Position numbers and translations under genes: made by a program. A DNA stretch of 64,000 nt from Bisporella sp. PMI_857 (lineage: Eukaryota > Ascomycota > Leotiomycetes > Helotiales > Helotiaceae): positions 432,486-496,485 of the forward strand of contig JAJSPD010000035.1 in assembly GCA_021307315.1 (NCBI GenBank). Direction: 5' to 3'. Each line of letters begins with the position of its first letter. The stretch's first letter is position 1. Under the pieces are notes generated by a model. That model did not search any database and was not told where the DNA came from. It worked only from the letters and a program-made list of their open reading frames with translations. Below are positions 44,331-55,204 of the stretch, piece by piece.

Positions 44331-47300
44331 ATGACTGTCCCAGCACCGCAAGCCTTGCCTACAAGGTTTCCATGTTGGGTTCGAGCAATACATAGTTGGG
44401 GGGGAGAAACAAAACGCGACCTTGGATTTGTAGAAGGAGATTTGATAGAATGTCTGAACGCTGGAGATGGGTCATGGTGGATGGGAAGGTTACGCCGCGA
44501 CAAACGCATGATGGGGCTCTTTCCTTCGAATTTTGTCCAAGTCCTGGATGACAACTTCCGACCAGCGAGCAGAGCGTCCAGCCCTATGCCAGACCGCTCC
44601 CCGAGTCCAAACCCATTTAACCCACAACCTCCTCAGAAGACCAAGACGAAAGCATTCCGCAAGCCATTCCAAGCCTACTCGGCACCAGATGAAGGAAAAC
44701 TTAAGAGAGAAGCACTCAAAAAGCAAGATAGCTTGTCAGTATCTCGTGGGCCTTCACCAGCTCCAAGAAGCGTCCATGATAATCTGCGGGATGTTCCCCC
44801 ACCAAACATTCCCGGTTATGGTTCGAGAGCCCCTTCTCCTGCTCCTCACAGCAATTATGGCTCTCGAGTACCTTCTCCCGCTCCGTCCTTTCAGTATCAA
44901 GCATACTCAAGAAGCGCTTCACCCGTCCCAGAACAATTCGACCTTGGGTCTTCTCCACCACCTCCTCCTCCACCTCACCGAAGCATATATACGCGTCATA
45001 ACCCAGCTGCTCCTAATGGATACCATACCCCTGGGAGAGTATCTCCTTGTCCTCCTTCGCCTGGCGCTACAGGATTTACTCCGTCTCCTCTGCGTAGTGC
45101 AATGGATGATGTTATGACTTCCCTCGCAGATATGGGAGTTTCTCGTGAAACGGAATCTCCAAAACAACCTCTAGATCCGTGGTCGCCAGAAGCTTTTGAT
45201 CAATCATATATCAATGCGAGACGCAGTGGCCCTTCAAGACCGAATACGTCAATAGGATTTGGTCATGATCACAATGAATATGACGATGGCGATGAACCAT
45301 ACATTGGCGCACCTCAGTCTCAGTATCGTAACCAATCTCCCCCTGAGCTTAGTAATTATGTTCAGAGAATGGAGAGCCGGCTCAACCAGATGCACTCCAG
45401 CAGTAGTTCCCGAGTTCCTGCAAAAGAAGATACTCCACCAGACGTACCTCCGAAGTTGAGCTCTAACAATGGATCAAAATCAACAATGGCAGGAGGAGCT
45501 CAACCTCCGAAGCTACGCCATCGTAAATCTGCATATGATGTTGTAGGATCCGTTCTTAATCGCACCTTCACTACGAAGACAAATTCTACAAGTGCCTCAT
45601 CTGGCGGTCGGAGTACGACTACAAATGGCAGCTCTAGCACTAACACTACTAGCAGAAGCTTGATGAGTGGGACCTCTGCAGGTGGCTATTCCTATACCAG
45701 TGCTGGGAGTATGTCCAGAAGAAAGGAGGCGCTGCAGGGTCGATCGCGAAGTGCATTTGGATCACGAAAAGACAATTTCGATGACTTCGATGGCAGACCT
45801 CAATCACCGATGACAGGGATATCTTATCACAGCAGTCATGCTTCTGATGCGCCACGATCTAAGTCTCAGGCAGGTTGGCATGGCTCAACTCCAGATTCCG
45901 GTATGCTTGGTGGTCTTACAGCACCTAAGCCAAAGAAGAGTGGTTTCTTTAAGAAAATTATTGAGTCAGCGAAAACCGGTGCGGCGAGCGCTAGAAGTAG
46001 TATTGCTGTTAGTGCCAGTGATGCACCTAGACCTGCTTTGCCACCAAAAATGCCCAACGGTGTTAGTTCTAGTGCTGGATTCGGTAACAGTCAAAGAAAT
46101 AGTCGTAGTGCAGCCAACGATATGGGCCTTGGTGGGTCTGCAGTCGACTGGATTCAAGTTAGAAGAGATATCAACCGTTCCAACTCGCTTAGTCGAATTG
46201 AGCGCGTAGAGCGCATGGAACGTTGTCAAATGATGGAGTACCCAGCGATTACTCCAGCTGATGAGCTGTACCACCAAGTTGAAGGAGATGAGGGTGCTGA
46301 TGGTAGTCCTATCGCAGAGCCAACGAACTTCCAAGCTGTTAACCTGAGCCTTGTCGATAAGAATGCTAGATTTATCAACAGTCTCCCACCATTGACCAAT
46401 CCAGCTAGTCTCGCGACTGGTTTTGTGTGTAGGCCTTATCGAAGCGATGTCCAGCGACTACGGGCAATCTTCACCTGGGTTAGCGAAAAGATTGTCTGGG
46501 AGGAAGAGTGTGACACTGATATTGACACAAGAAGAGTCATAGCATCAAAGCGTGGATGTGCAGAGGAGGTTGCGGTCTTAGTATTGGAAATGTGTGCTGC
46601 CGTGGGTATTCATGCAGAGGTTATTAAAGGGTATCTGAAGACGCCTGGAGAACAGCCAGAAATGGGTATGATGATGCCGCGGCCAAATCATTATTGGAAT
46701 GCTGTTGTGGTGGATGGACAGTGGAGGATAATGGATTGTTCATTGTCATCACCGTCCAATCCCCTTCGTGGACTGTACTCCAGCGAAGTCAGCACGAAAA
46801 TCGCAGACAGCTGGTATTTCTTGACCCGACCCATCGAAATTTGTTGGTCTCATGTCCCACAACAACATCGCCAACAGCACTTGTGCCCGCCAATTGCTCA
46901 CGAGATTTTGCTAGCTCTGCCTGGTGCTTGCCCACAATACTTCAAGGAGGGTCTTCAAATGGTAGACTACGATACGAGCTTGATTCGGATCGAGGATCTG
47001 GAGCAGGTGCATATTCGCTTCACAGTTCCAGCAGATATCGAGGTATTTGCAGAAGTTGAGGCTCGTGCATTCGACCAGGATGATGATGGCGACCTCTTCG
47101 AAAGTGGAGATCTAGTCAAGAAACGCGCCTTAGCACAAGCAGAATGGATCGGAGGTCAAAAGCGCTACACAGTCAAAGCCGTGCTCCCTGGTGATGAAGG
47201 CAATGCTACGCTGAAAATCTATGCTGGAAAACGAGGACTCATGCACTCTATACGTGAGATCATCCATCCTGTAGCAATCGCCCTACCAATAATTCACACT

Positions 47301-47774
47301 GGCGATAATCCACCGTTTGAGTTTGTCGTCCGTCACCCTACACCTCATGCCCAGCGCTATGATCTGTACGTCGCGCAGCCACAATGTCAACAGCTTGCTA
47401 TAAACAATACCTATGTCTTCGCTGTGCGCCAACATCCTTCCTCACTCTCCGAAGACTTGTCACAGGGAAGAGTCTCGCCTTTACCCTTTGTAAGACCAGG
47501 TAGCGCGATGTCGATGACAAGCTCAGCCATGGGGTCAAATCCGAGCACATACTCTAGCAAAAAACCAGCAAAACTAGCTATCCAAGCTCCTGGTGGGAAA
47601 ATCTTGAGGCTAATGAGAAAGGAAGAGAAGCAGCCAAGTGTTGGGGTGGAAGTCGGGGATGGAGGGACCTGGGAGTCCATCATTAAGGTTAGTGAGAGGG
47701 GAATATGGAGGGCGCTTGTGCTGGCAGATCGGAGTGCGAGGTGGTGCGTCTTTGCGGAATGGAAATGCATATGA
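44331..47774 (+). CDS. cyk3: Cytokinesis protein Cyk3 (SH3 plus transglutaminase-like)
   Basis: Single exon, 1148 residues from MTVPAPQALPTRFP; an ATG twelve codons upstream lies in leader-like sequence. An SH3 domain occupies about 14-72 (WVRAIHSWGGETKRDLGFVE, GDGSWWMGRL, GLFPSNFVQVL). Then follow about 550 low-complexity residues rich in Ser, Pro and Arg with repeated PSPAP and SRAPSPAP motifs. Around 690-830 is a transglutaminase-like domain with RLRAIFTWVSEKIVWEEECD, RGCAEEVAVLVLEMC, PNHYWNAVVVDGQWRIMDCS (Cys about 742, His about 787 and Asp about 803 are visible). A beta-rich C-terminus follows. Cyk3 works at the contractile ring in septum assembly with Hof1/Inn1-type proteins. It is transcribed divergently from the sid1-type kinase. 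Intact. Confidence 0.92.
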   Translation: MTVPAPQALPTRFPCWVRAIHSWGGETKRDLGFVEGDLIECLNAGDGSWWMGRLRRDKRMMGLFPSNFVQVLDDNFRPASRASSPMPDRSPSPNPFNPQPPQKTKTKAFRKPFQAYSAPDEGKLKREALKKQDSLSVSRGPSPAPRSVHDNLRDVPPPNIPGYGSRAPSPAPHSNYGSRVPSPAPSFQYQAYSRSASPVPEQFDLGSSPPPPPPPHRSIYTRHNPAAPNGYHTPGRVSPCPPSPGATGFTPSPLRSAMDDVMTSLADMGVSRETESPKQPLDPWSPEAFDQSYINARRSGPSRPNTSIGFGHDHNEYDDGDEPYIGAPQSQYRNQSPPELSNYVQRMESRLNQMHSSSSSRVPAKEDTPPDVPPKLSSNNGSKSTMAGGAQPPKLRHRKSAYDVVGSVLNRTFTTKTNSTSASSGGRSTTTNGSSSTNTTSRSLMSGTSAGGYSYTSAGSMSRRKEALQGRSRSAFGSRKDNFDDFDGRPQSPMTGISYHSSHASDAPRSKSQAGWHGSTPDSGMLGGLTAPKPKKSGFFKKIIESAKTGAASARSSIAVSASDAPRPALPPKMPNGVSSSAGFGNSQRNSRSAANDMGLGGSAVDWIQVRRDINRSNSLSRIERVERMERCQMMEYPAITPADELYHQVEGDEGADGSPIAEPTNFQAVNLSLVDKNARFINSLPPLTNPASLATGFVCRPYRSDVQRLRAIFTWVSEKIVWEEECDTDIDTRRVIASKRGCAEEVAVLVLEMCAAVGIHAEVIKGYLKTPGEQPEMGMMMPRPNHYWNAVVVDGQWRIMDCSLSSPSNPLRGLYSSEVSTKIADSWYFLTRPIEICWSHVPQQHRQQHLCPPIAHEILLALPGACPQYFKEGLQMVDYDTSLIRIEDLEQVHIRFTVPADIEVFAEVEARAFDQDDDGDLFESGDLVKKRALAQAEWIGGQKRYTVKAVLPGDEGNATLKIYAGKRGLMHSIREIIHPVAIALPIIHTGDNPPFEFVVRHPTPHAQRYDLYVAQPQCQQLAINNTYVFAVRQHPSSLSEDLSQGRVSPLPFVRPGSAMSMTSSAMGSNPSTYSSKKPAKLAIQAPGGKILRLMRKEEKQPSVGVEVGDGGTWESIIKVSERGIWRALVLADRSARWCVFAEWKCI

Positions 47775-49867
47775 TCCGGTGTCCACTTAGGGGAGTTTAT
47801 GGGGATGGACGGGGAGGTGTTTGGGCACATGTTTGTATAGTATATGCATGATTAGCATTTGTTTGGCGTTTTTGGCCGAATTTTTACGGCATGGAGAGCA
47901 TGGGATGGGGATATGGATGAGCTGACCTGTAATTATGGGTTGCGTCTGGTGCATTCTACAGGATAGTTACGATACTATCGGTTATGAAAATGTTTTTACT
48001 CTATGGATCCTCTTCCTTCGCTCCCTCATGAGCCCATCAATCCAATAAACCCATCTAACAGGTCAACAAAGGGGTAGCGAGTGTCCCACTTTTGCCTCCC
48101 CCTCCTCCTCCCTGCCCCAAATATTCCCTTGTACAACCGCCGTAGCTTTGCATATCTAGCCTCGCTTCCCAACTTATTTTCTTCAGCCCTCACCACCACC
48201 TCGCCCCTACAGTACAACCCTCAGCACGCAAGCCCCGGCCCAAAATAAGGGTCGTTCAATTAGCTTCGGCCTTCGGAGGTTTTTTTTGGGAGGGGGATCT
48301 TTTGGTGTTTTAGTGAGGAGCAGGCTACAACACGCCGGTCATCCATCCCCCTTTGTTGCACGTCTGTCTTTTTAGCTCTTACGATCTAAGGGAAACGAGT
48401 CCAGTGGACCTGGCCTGTATCTGTGAGCCTGGCTCTCTTGGCGAGGCTAGAGGGGACCTGCCCATCGGTGCATTTTCTCCTTGTAGCTGCAACTCTGTCT
48501 GGGTGCTGAAAATTACTAATGGGGGATGTGAGGGACCTGCTGGCCGTTTTGATGGCTGGGAGAGAGGTAGGTTTGGTGGGAAGGTGGGTTCCATGATGTG
48601 AGGTACGGAGGTGGTGGTGGATGGGTTTGTATGGGATGGATCGAGAGATGCCAAGCATGTTGAGCTGGATATTTTCTGTGTTACTGGGATTGAGGATGTT
48701 TTTTTTTTTAGAGGAGTAGATGATTGTTTAGTTGGGGAACTATATACACTATGGAATGAATGTACTGAAGATAATCATGCAATCTGAAAGCTTGACGGAG
48801 GGCTTTTTTGGATAAGAAGAGATTTGTTGTGGAAGGCGTCTTAAAGGGTGACCAAGAATTTCGAAGGCACAGTAAGGGGAAATTTTAAATTCTGAGCTTT
48901 TCATTGCTCTATTCTATTTTTACAAACATTCGACGAGGTTTAGATGAGGTGTAGATATCGAGCATAGTGAAATGGAGATCAATAGAATCAACCATCAAAG
49001 AGCTGAAGTTAGCTTTGACGCTTACGAATGGTTCCCAAAGTCTATACAAGAAGCACTGAAAGTAAACTTTTCTGGTCTGTTGGAATGAGGAGGTAGAGGA
49101 TATGGCGATAGCTAGGCTCCAAAAGCTCGTGAGTTATGTAGATATCTCTCAGAGTCTAAAACGTCGGCGTCTATTAAAAGCAAAAGGATAAAAGCACCTC
49201 GCACGCAATGCGAGTTCGCATACGACCCTTCCACCATGCAGTTGTTGTAGCCAATAGGCTGTTCCCCATCGGCTAATATGTTGACCCGCCGGGTAGTTAC
49301 AGGTGGCATCGTGGCATGCAACACACAGCGGAGCCAAGCGGTCTAGCCGTCAGCTTCGCCTAATCGTATTCTGTATCGGGTAAGGCATGGCTTGACATGT
49401 TTACTTTTTCTCATTGGCTACGCGACTTTGGTCGAACTAGTTTTGGGTGAGCCGGCTTGATTCGCTGGTAAGTTGCGGAAGGAGAGGTGAGGCTGTCCGA
49501 AAGGCAGGGATAGCGGGAGATAGGTGCGATTGTGGCTGACGGCTGAGTAGATCAGATATCTCCCGCAGATTCACACGTGGTTAGAGGCGGACTTGGCAGT
49601 AAAAGCCCGAGTTTACAGCTGCTGTGATTAGTGATAACTCTCGAAACTCAAAATGTAGAACTTCACATAAGGGGAGATTGCTGCTGTGTTTGCGCGGTTT
49701 GATGACCGATATGTATGTGGTGACAAAGCCTTTGGCTCAACGTGGAACAAAGGCTTAAAATCAGGACCCGACCGGAGCACAGTTTCCCGAATGTTAGTAA
49801 ACGTTATTGGCCTATAAGGAAGATATATCTGATCTTCGCTCTCTAGATCGAACCCCCATCATTCAAC
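47775..49867. other. Long intergenic, no gene seen
   Basis: Two kilobases after cyk3. Several 60-90 codon frames (48026-48217, 48353-48658, 49112-49337) overlap on both strands and show no domain, splice or composition support. T/G homopolymer runs occur near 48280 and 48700. The right end should contain the promoter of the gene at 49868. Confidence 0.5.
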
Positions 49868-50122
49868 ATGCAAACGTTCGAATACATCCTCCTCCCATTC
49901 ACTGTGGTTATAGCTATCATCGCAGCTACCCGACTGTTCCGTGTATCATTTACCTTGCTTTGCGACATGCTCGAGTCCTCTACCAGCAACGGATCGGAGG
50001 AGGAACACGCTGGCTTAGATGAGCATCCAAGAAGGAAGTCCAGAACTGGAAGGAAAGATTATCGACATTCGACCTGGACATTGCCGGATAAGGAGTTTGA
50101 TGGCGATGAAGGCCTGAGCTGA
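49868..50122 (+). CDS. Small single-pass membrane protein, hypothetical
   Basis: Single exon, 84 residues; the ATG has context TTCAACATGC. Residues about 5-30 form a hydrophobic segment (YILLPFTVVIAIIAATRLF) and the rest is hydrophilic and charged (EEEHAGLDEHPRRKSRTGRK, then an acidic end DGDEGLS). The anchor is N-terminal, unlike the three C-terminally anchored proteins in the left third of the window. I do not recognise it. It is supported only by an open frame, its start context and a coherent hydropathy profile. Confidence 0.45.
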   Translation: MQTFEYILLPFTVVIAIIAATRLFRVSFTLLCDMLESSTSNGSEEEHAGLDEHPRRKSRTGRKDYRHSTWTLPDKEFDGDEGLS

Positions 50123-50601
50123 GTGAGTTTTAATTTGAGTATTTGGATGAAAAGGGCTGATAGAACAGAAGTCACGGAGGCCGACTGAGTTATGACGAGA
50201 GGCCAGCTATAAGGGCATAGTCCAATGCTTGGAGCGTTGATCAAGGCAAAAATAACGATGTGTTAATGAGAAAGCGCAGGTTGCTATGAGGGATTAAGGC
50301 AAGCTGTATAGGTAGCTGAGTCTTGCCATAACAGAAAGATTATCAGCGGTCTTACCTTCAAAGCAGCCCCTTCTACAAAGAAGCCCATCGAGGCAAGTTC
50401 TGTACGTAAAATCAAGTCATTGGAAGCTTCACCAGGCTAAAGACCATGAGGTTGCGATTCCTTCTCTCAACTCATGCATTAAAACAGCTTCCTCAAGTGC
50501 CTTCCTTGATCGTACATTTGTGGCTGATGAGCCTAGTCTTTGATACACTTCTAGCCTTAGTCCGCGCCAGATGGATCCTAAATCAACATTTTATACAGTC
50601 C
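50123..50601. other. Intergenic between convergent genes, nothing seen
   Basis: Contains the 3' flanks of the small membrane-protein gene and the mrp7-like gene. No structure is recognisable. Confidence 0.5.
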
Positions 50602-51439
50602 TTACTTCTTTGATTTGACAGAGCGTCCCAAGCCTTTCCTCTCCGCGTTCTTGGCTTTCCTCATCGTCGCCTTTTTCCAAGCCGCCCATCTATCTCCCGG
50701 GACAAATGGTTTGACCCTGATATTTGCTCGTTCTGCGGCACGTCCAATCTGCCAATTAGATTCTCGGTACATGTATCCCGGTCGTAGGGTCAGAACTCTG
50801 CCCTCCTCTCCTTTTCGCTCTTTGATACCTTTCTTTTTCTTCTGCACCAGGCCACTTGCATCGACTCCCAGATCATCCACCACGGCTTCAGATTCTTCGA
50901 CTGCTGGTGTTTCCATCTTCTCAGCAAGCATCCCTAATCTTCTTCTCCGTGGGCTATTGGGTGGCAAGGGAAGGACTTGATCGCGCTCGAATGTAACACC
51001 AATGTACTGCCGCTTGGGATTTCTCTTAGGATCTTTGTAGTATTTGACATATCCAGCTTCTGTAGCATAAATCGTATGATCCCTCCCCATCGCGCAGTTG
51101 TCTCCCGGGAACCAGAGTGTCCCTCGTTGGCGAAAAATAATGTTGCCTGGGATAACATATTGTTCTGCACAAATTAATTCCTGCCTTCTTTAACTTTACA
51201 CCAGCATCATCCGACTTACCTCCAGACTTCTTAGCACCGAGTCGCTTTCCTGGCCCATCTTTTGCCTTATTCACAGCTCCTTGCTGCGCGTGGGAAGCAT
51301 GTCGTACAAATGTCAGGGTTGGCGGTCCGCGGATGCTGAGATATGCGAATGCATCGCTGAGAAAAGTCTGAGATGCTCCAGGCTTTCCAATTGATGTAAT
51401 TGCCGCCCGCAATGGCGGCTGTAATCGTGCGAGCACCAT
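50602..51439 (-). CDS. mrp7: Mitochondrial large-subunit ribosomal protein bL27m
   Basis: Exons 51220-51439 and 50602-51164 (intron 55 nt, GTAAGT ... GTGCAG) give 260 residues. The N-terminus ([18 protein letters not shown] and onward) is a mitochondrial presequence. The bL27 core is clear: [70 protein letters not shown]. In ribosomes the processed N-terminal arm of bL27 reaches the peptidyl-transferase centre. The C-terminal half is a fungal-specific extension rich in Lys and Arg, as in the S. cerevisiae Mrp7 family. It lies head-to-head with lcl2, 258 bases between start codons. Confidence 0.94.
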
Positions 51440-51697
51440 TTTGGGTTGATGGAAAATGGTCTGTCGTTGTCTCAAGATCTCCGAAATTCATGAGACTTGG
51501 CGCGGTTCGCTTAAGCCGTAAATGGTATTCAGAATTGGCTTCATTGAAAGTTGGCCTTTTACATCAGCTTAATGAAACCAGTAGCTCTCTAATAATTTGA
51601 ACCTACACACCCTCATCTGTTGCATCGCCGGTTCTCAATCCATCGAAGTAGCAGTACCATTCATCTGCTGTGTGTGTTCCGCAAGATATCATTCAGA
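51440..51697. promoter_or_regulatory. Compact divergent promoter, mrp7 and lcl2
   Basis: Only 258 bases separate the two start codons, so transcription of the mitochondrial ribosomal gene and the secretory-pathway gene must share this region. No clear TATA box is seen. Confidence 0.5.
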
Positions 51698-52186
51698 ATG
51701 CCACGAATCCTCTTCCTCCTTCTATCAGCAACTCTCCTCCTTGCAGGAGCGAATGCGCAATTCCAGTATGCTTCTCTTGCCCTATTGTGCTCCACCAAAT
51801 AATCGCTATATTGAAATTGACATTTGCAGATTCTTTGAGCAAATGTTTAATGGCGGACAACAGCAGCAACGTCATCAGCAACCCCAAAACGTGCCCAGCG
51901 ACTCAGGCTGGTATCAGGAGCAATACAACAATGGTACGAAGAGAATTAGAATCTTTTGATCTGGAGAAAGGCTTGTGCTAATGTTGCAACAGCACATTGT
52001 GACAGATATTTATGTCCAGAAACCCTAGCTTGCGTTCATTTTCCTCATCACTGCCCATGCGCTCATCCAACCTACGAAGAGAAGTTCGAGCTCAGTGATG
52101 GCAAAGCAATCTGCGTATCAAAAGGTGGCTTCAAAGCTGGAGAAGCTGCGCGGAAGGTTGAGTTAGCAAGGAAAGGACTGCTGTGA
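51698..52186 (+). CDS. lcl2: Long chronological lifespan protein 2 (LCL2)
   Basis: Exons 51698-51765, 51830-51933 and 51993-52186 give 121 residues. [20 protein letters not shown] is a clear signal peptide, then [20 protein letters not shown], and the conserved C-terminal domain [60 protein letters not shown]. The family is a small secretory-pathway/ER protein; yeast Lcl2 is linked to ER-associated degradation and to long stationary-phase survival. Six Cys in the domain suggest disulfides. Both introns (64 and 59 nt) are needed to join these blocks, and the phases agree. Confidence 0.95.
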
Positions 52187-52714
52187 GGGACCAATCTAAA
52201 TAAAAGTCTGCAAGGACGATCAAAGCCATGTACCATATAATGATATAAATGAAGATATACTTACCTGGAGGGGCCAGCCTGCACAGGTTTCTCGCTTTTT
52301 GACATGAATTTTTGGGCTCAAATAAGTGAAGTCTGCATGGAGCATACTATCTTCGAGATAGATCCATCTCAATTTCTCTGGCATATCTTTCGTTGCCAAT
52401 AATTATCACGCTGTCAATTCTAGCCTTGATGTCAATGAAGTCTCAATAATAAGAAAAACTACCAACAAAAAGAACAAACAGATTTACAGTGAAGAGAAAA
52501 CGAACGGTACAGTATACGACAAAAACAAGAGGTTGAATAAAGAAAAGAAGCACGGCCAATCCTCTTTGGCATCCCTCATGGATGGATCTCTCCTGGTACT
52601 CCATTATCTGGGTAATGCCTAGTTAAGGATGTCTTGCGAACTACGCGATTGAGCGGGGAAAGGCTTGATAGTCAATGCTGGCCCAGAATTATACCTGAAT
52701 GCCAGAGCTTTAAT
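52187..52714. other. Intergenic, nothing seen
   Basis: Between the convergent lcl2 and HET 3' ends. A-rich stretch near 52450-52560, no gene. Confidence 0.5.
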
Positions 52715-55204
52715 TTATATAAGATACATCGTTTCAACCTCAATTCCAAGTACCGTAGCTTCTCCATCCATTATTCCATGAACATAGCTTTCACCCACCA
52801 AGGAAAATCCCTCAGCCAATCTTGTCGGCCGCAAAATGAACGGCACTTGGCCGCCCGATAAAACATATACCAAGTCCCCTTCCTCCATGCTCGATGGACC
52901 CAATCCCATATAACCTTTCTCTGTGACGAAAAAAGCACGCTTTATAGTAGCTCGCTTCATGCTTGCCTCCAAAAGATCGATTCTGCTATTCAATTGCTCT
53001 TCTAGCGATGACAGACTCTTCTCTCCGGCAGCCTCGAGTCTCCCTTCAATGAAATATACGAAATCAGAGGAACTTTCCCTTACACAGTCATTGATAAGAG
53101 CACTTCCGTCTGTCTCAGTTGCTATAAGAGTAGAGGGGGTGTTACCTTGGTAGCGTTTCCCACCAATGGCATCGGCGAGCAAGGTGCGTCGGAAAGCCTC
53201 CTCCAAATTTGCCCCATACACATGGCTACATATCTCGCTCATCGATTCCCACTCTTTCAATAGATCAGTTACACCATTGATAGGCAGTTCCAGCCCTAGA
53301 TCCTGAACTTTAGTTGCCACACTACCAATAATAGACACAGCATCAAATTTGAGGCCATTTAGCCACAATCTGTTACCAGATAGCTCCGTGCCAAATAAGA
53401 GTTCTCTATCGAGCTCCAGGTCTCCACAACACCAGTACATAGGAAACTGTTGAGCACCCAATATGCGACGCTTAGGGAGCACCGACAGTCCAGGGTCATA
53501 CCACGACCAACTAGGGACCCAGGATGGTATTGGCATGTGATTGGGTAATGTAGCATGGCAGATTATATCCAAATTCTTTCGCTTGTTGATATATTGCCTT
53601 GTAAGGGACCTATATATCTCAACTGCTGGTTTTGAATAGTCCGGAGTAACCTGGACTACTCTTTCTTGCGCTAAAGAGCTCGAAGTGAGACCCAGGAGAG
53701 CAAAGACTTTGTCCCTCTCGTCTGACGCTAAGCAGTGTCGAAACCGCTCAAGCAAGACAAAAAGGTCCATGTAGTATGGCTTTTGGGAACGCGCTGTTCT
53801 TATTGTGTTGATTGTGTTCACAGCTTCGATAACGCTCTTCATCTCGTGGTTGTTGCTGCACTTTTCTAAAGCCGCGCTGAATGCTACCCAAGAGATTGTC
53901 GTGCGTCCCGTCTGCACAATGACCTCTCGTGCAACAGCGACCTCTTGAATTACCCATACTCGTCTAAACCACGGATTTTGAACCAGATCGCTCAGCAGTC
54001 TCTTATATTCCTCGTTCAATGTTGAAGCATTAGCAGGAATTCTATCCCCATTAATAGCCCATCCCCGGAGGTACTCGGGCGATTGGTCATCATCTGGCGG
54101 ATTCTCCACACAATGTAACAAATTCTGGGTTGTTATTCCAAGAAGACCTATCCAAACCACAACATTCCTAGCTTTTGCATATATTTCTGTCATATTTTGG
54201 ACTTGGTGACTTCTTTCTGGGATATCGTCCTGATTAATGCAAATTGCATCCACCCATATTTTGCGAGGACTATCGCTGTCATACAGATGGTTTAATGCTT
54301 CCGCCAGATTGGTAGTAACGGAGAAGTGTTGGCCATCTATTAAAATCTTTTGTTTATTCGCTCCAGGACCCCACACATATGATAAGGCTTCGTAGACAGG
54401 ATCCTCATTCATTGAGACATAAATCAAGGCACATGAGTAGCTAAAGAAGTCCAAGATGTCTTCACTCGGATACAGAACAAGCAGTCTTATCTCTCGTTGC
54501 GCGGTGTTTAGGGACCGGTACTCAAATTTTGGTGATTGCTTAAGTGCTGGTTCTTTATAGCAATCGCCTCGATCCGAAGTTCTCATATCGTACTTTCGCT
54601 CAACTCTAATGCAGTCTTTTTCACACCTGGGACCCTCAGGAGCCAATTTAACACGTTTCGGCGCCCGAAATTCTAGCTCACCATGACTCACTGAAGAATC
54701 TGATTTTGCCACTTGGCTTGAAGAAGAAAATTGTGCGTCAGATGCAACCTTAAGTGAAGGAGCTGGAGAAGTGAGTAGTAGGCGCACCTTTGCCGCTAGG
54801 CTGGACACGGCACTATGGATCTTCTCCTCGGGTTCATTATTCACAACTTGTTCAATAAGTGGTATGGCTAATTTGATATCAAAGCTATCTGTAAAAATTC
54901 TTGATCCAATGCTAAATAGATTCGTAAGGTGAATCGCATGGTAATTTTGTGAAGGAATGGTGCGGATATTGGGTCCGTTTTGGAGAACCAGAATTCGAAC
55001 AAGATCTATAATCAAATTTTTGGCAACTAGAACCTTAGCAAGATAGTCTAGTTGCAAGAGCGAGCATATACCTGTAATATCAACTGCTGAGAAGACATTG
55101 TTCACCGATTCAAGCGATTCCGCAATACTTAGCCCCACCTTTATAGACTCAAAGTGTTCACGAAAGGTGCGCAAATCCTCTTCTCGCTGTGTCGCATTTG
55201 CCAT
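52715..55204 (-). CDS. HET-domain protein with long unassigned N-terminal region
   Basis: Single exon. The preferred ATG is at 55204 (context CACCATGG), giving 829 residues; an in-frame ATG at 55279 would add 25 residues that look like a chance hydrophobic stretch. Residues about 1-190 are mostly helical-looking and carry no recognised domain; a basic segment FRAPKRVKLAP near 200 could be a nuclear signal. The HET domain follows: PVYEALSYVWGPGANKQKIL, KIWVDAICINQDDIPERSHQ, MTEIYAKARNVVVWIG and NPWFRRVWVIQEVAVAREVI. Later come RDKVFALLGL, SWVPSWSWYDPG and a C-terminal EGDLVYVLSGGQVPFILRPT (the usual end of this subclass). The domain normally drives incompatibility-type cell death. Clean frame, probably functional. 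Confidence 0.92.
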   Translation of the reverse strand: MANATQREEDLRTFREHFESIKVGLSIAESLESVNNVFSAVDITGICSLLQLDYLAKVLVAKNLIIDLVRILVLQNGPNIRTIPSQNYHAIHLTNLFSIGSRIFTDSFDIKLAIPLIEQVVNNEPEEKIHSAVSSLAAKVRLLLTSPAPSLKVASDAQFSSSSQVAKSDSSVSHGELEFRAPKRVKLAPEGPRCEKDCIRVERKYDMRTSDRGDCYKEPALKQSPKFEYRSLNTAQREIRLLVLYPSEDILDFFSYSCALIYVSMNEDPVYEALSYVWGPGANKQKILIDGQHFSVTTNLAEALNHLYDSDSPRKIWVDAICINQDDIPERSHQVQNMTEIYAKARNVVVWIGLLGITTQNLLHCVENPPDDDQSPEYLRGWAINGDRIPANASTLNEEYKRLLSDLVQNPWFRRVWVIQEVAVAREVIVQTGRTTISWVAFSAALEKCSNNHEMKSVIEAVNTINTIRTARSQKPYYMDLFVLLERFRHCLASDERDKVFALLGLTSSSLAQERVVQVTPDYSKPAVEIYRSLTRQYINKRKNLDIICHATLPNHMPIPSWVPSWSWYDPGLSVLPKRRILGAQQFPMYWCCGDLELDRELLFGTELSGNRLWLNGLKFDAVSIIGSVATKVQDLGLELPINGVTDLLKEWESMSEICSHVYGANLEEAFRRTLLADAIGGKRYQGNTPSTLIATETDGSALINDCVRESSSDFVYFIEGRLEAAGEKSLSSLEEQLNSRIDLLEASMKRATIKRAFFVTEKGYMGLGPSSMEEGDLVYVLSGGQVPFILRPTRLAEGFSLVGESYVHGIMDGEATVLGIEVETMYLI

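Noticed and set aside
48353..48658. Overlapping frames on both strands after cyk3
   Set aside because: Three mutually overlapping short frames with no features, typical of chance in GC-moderate sequence.
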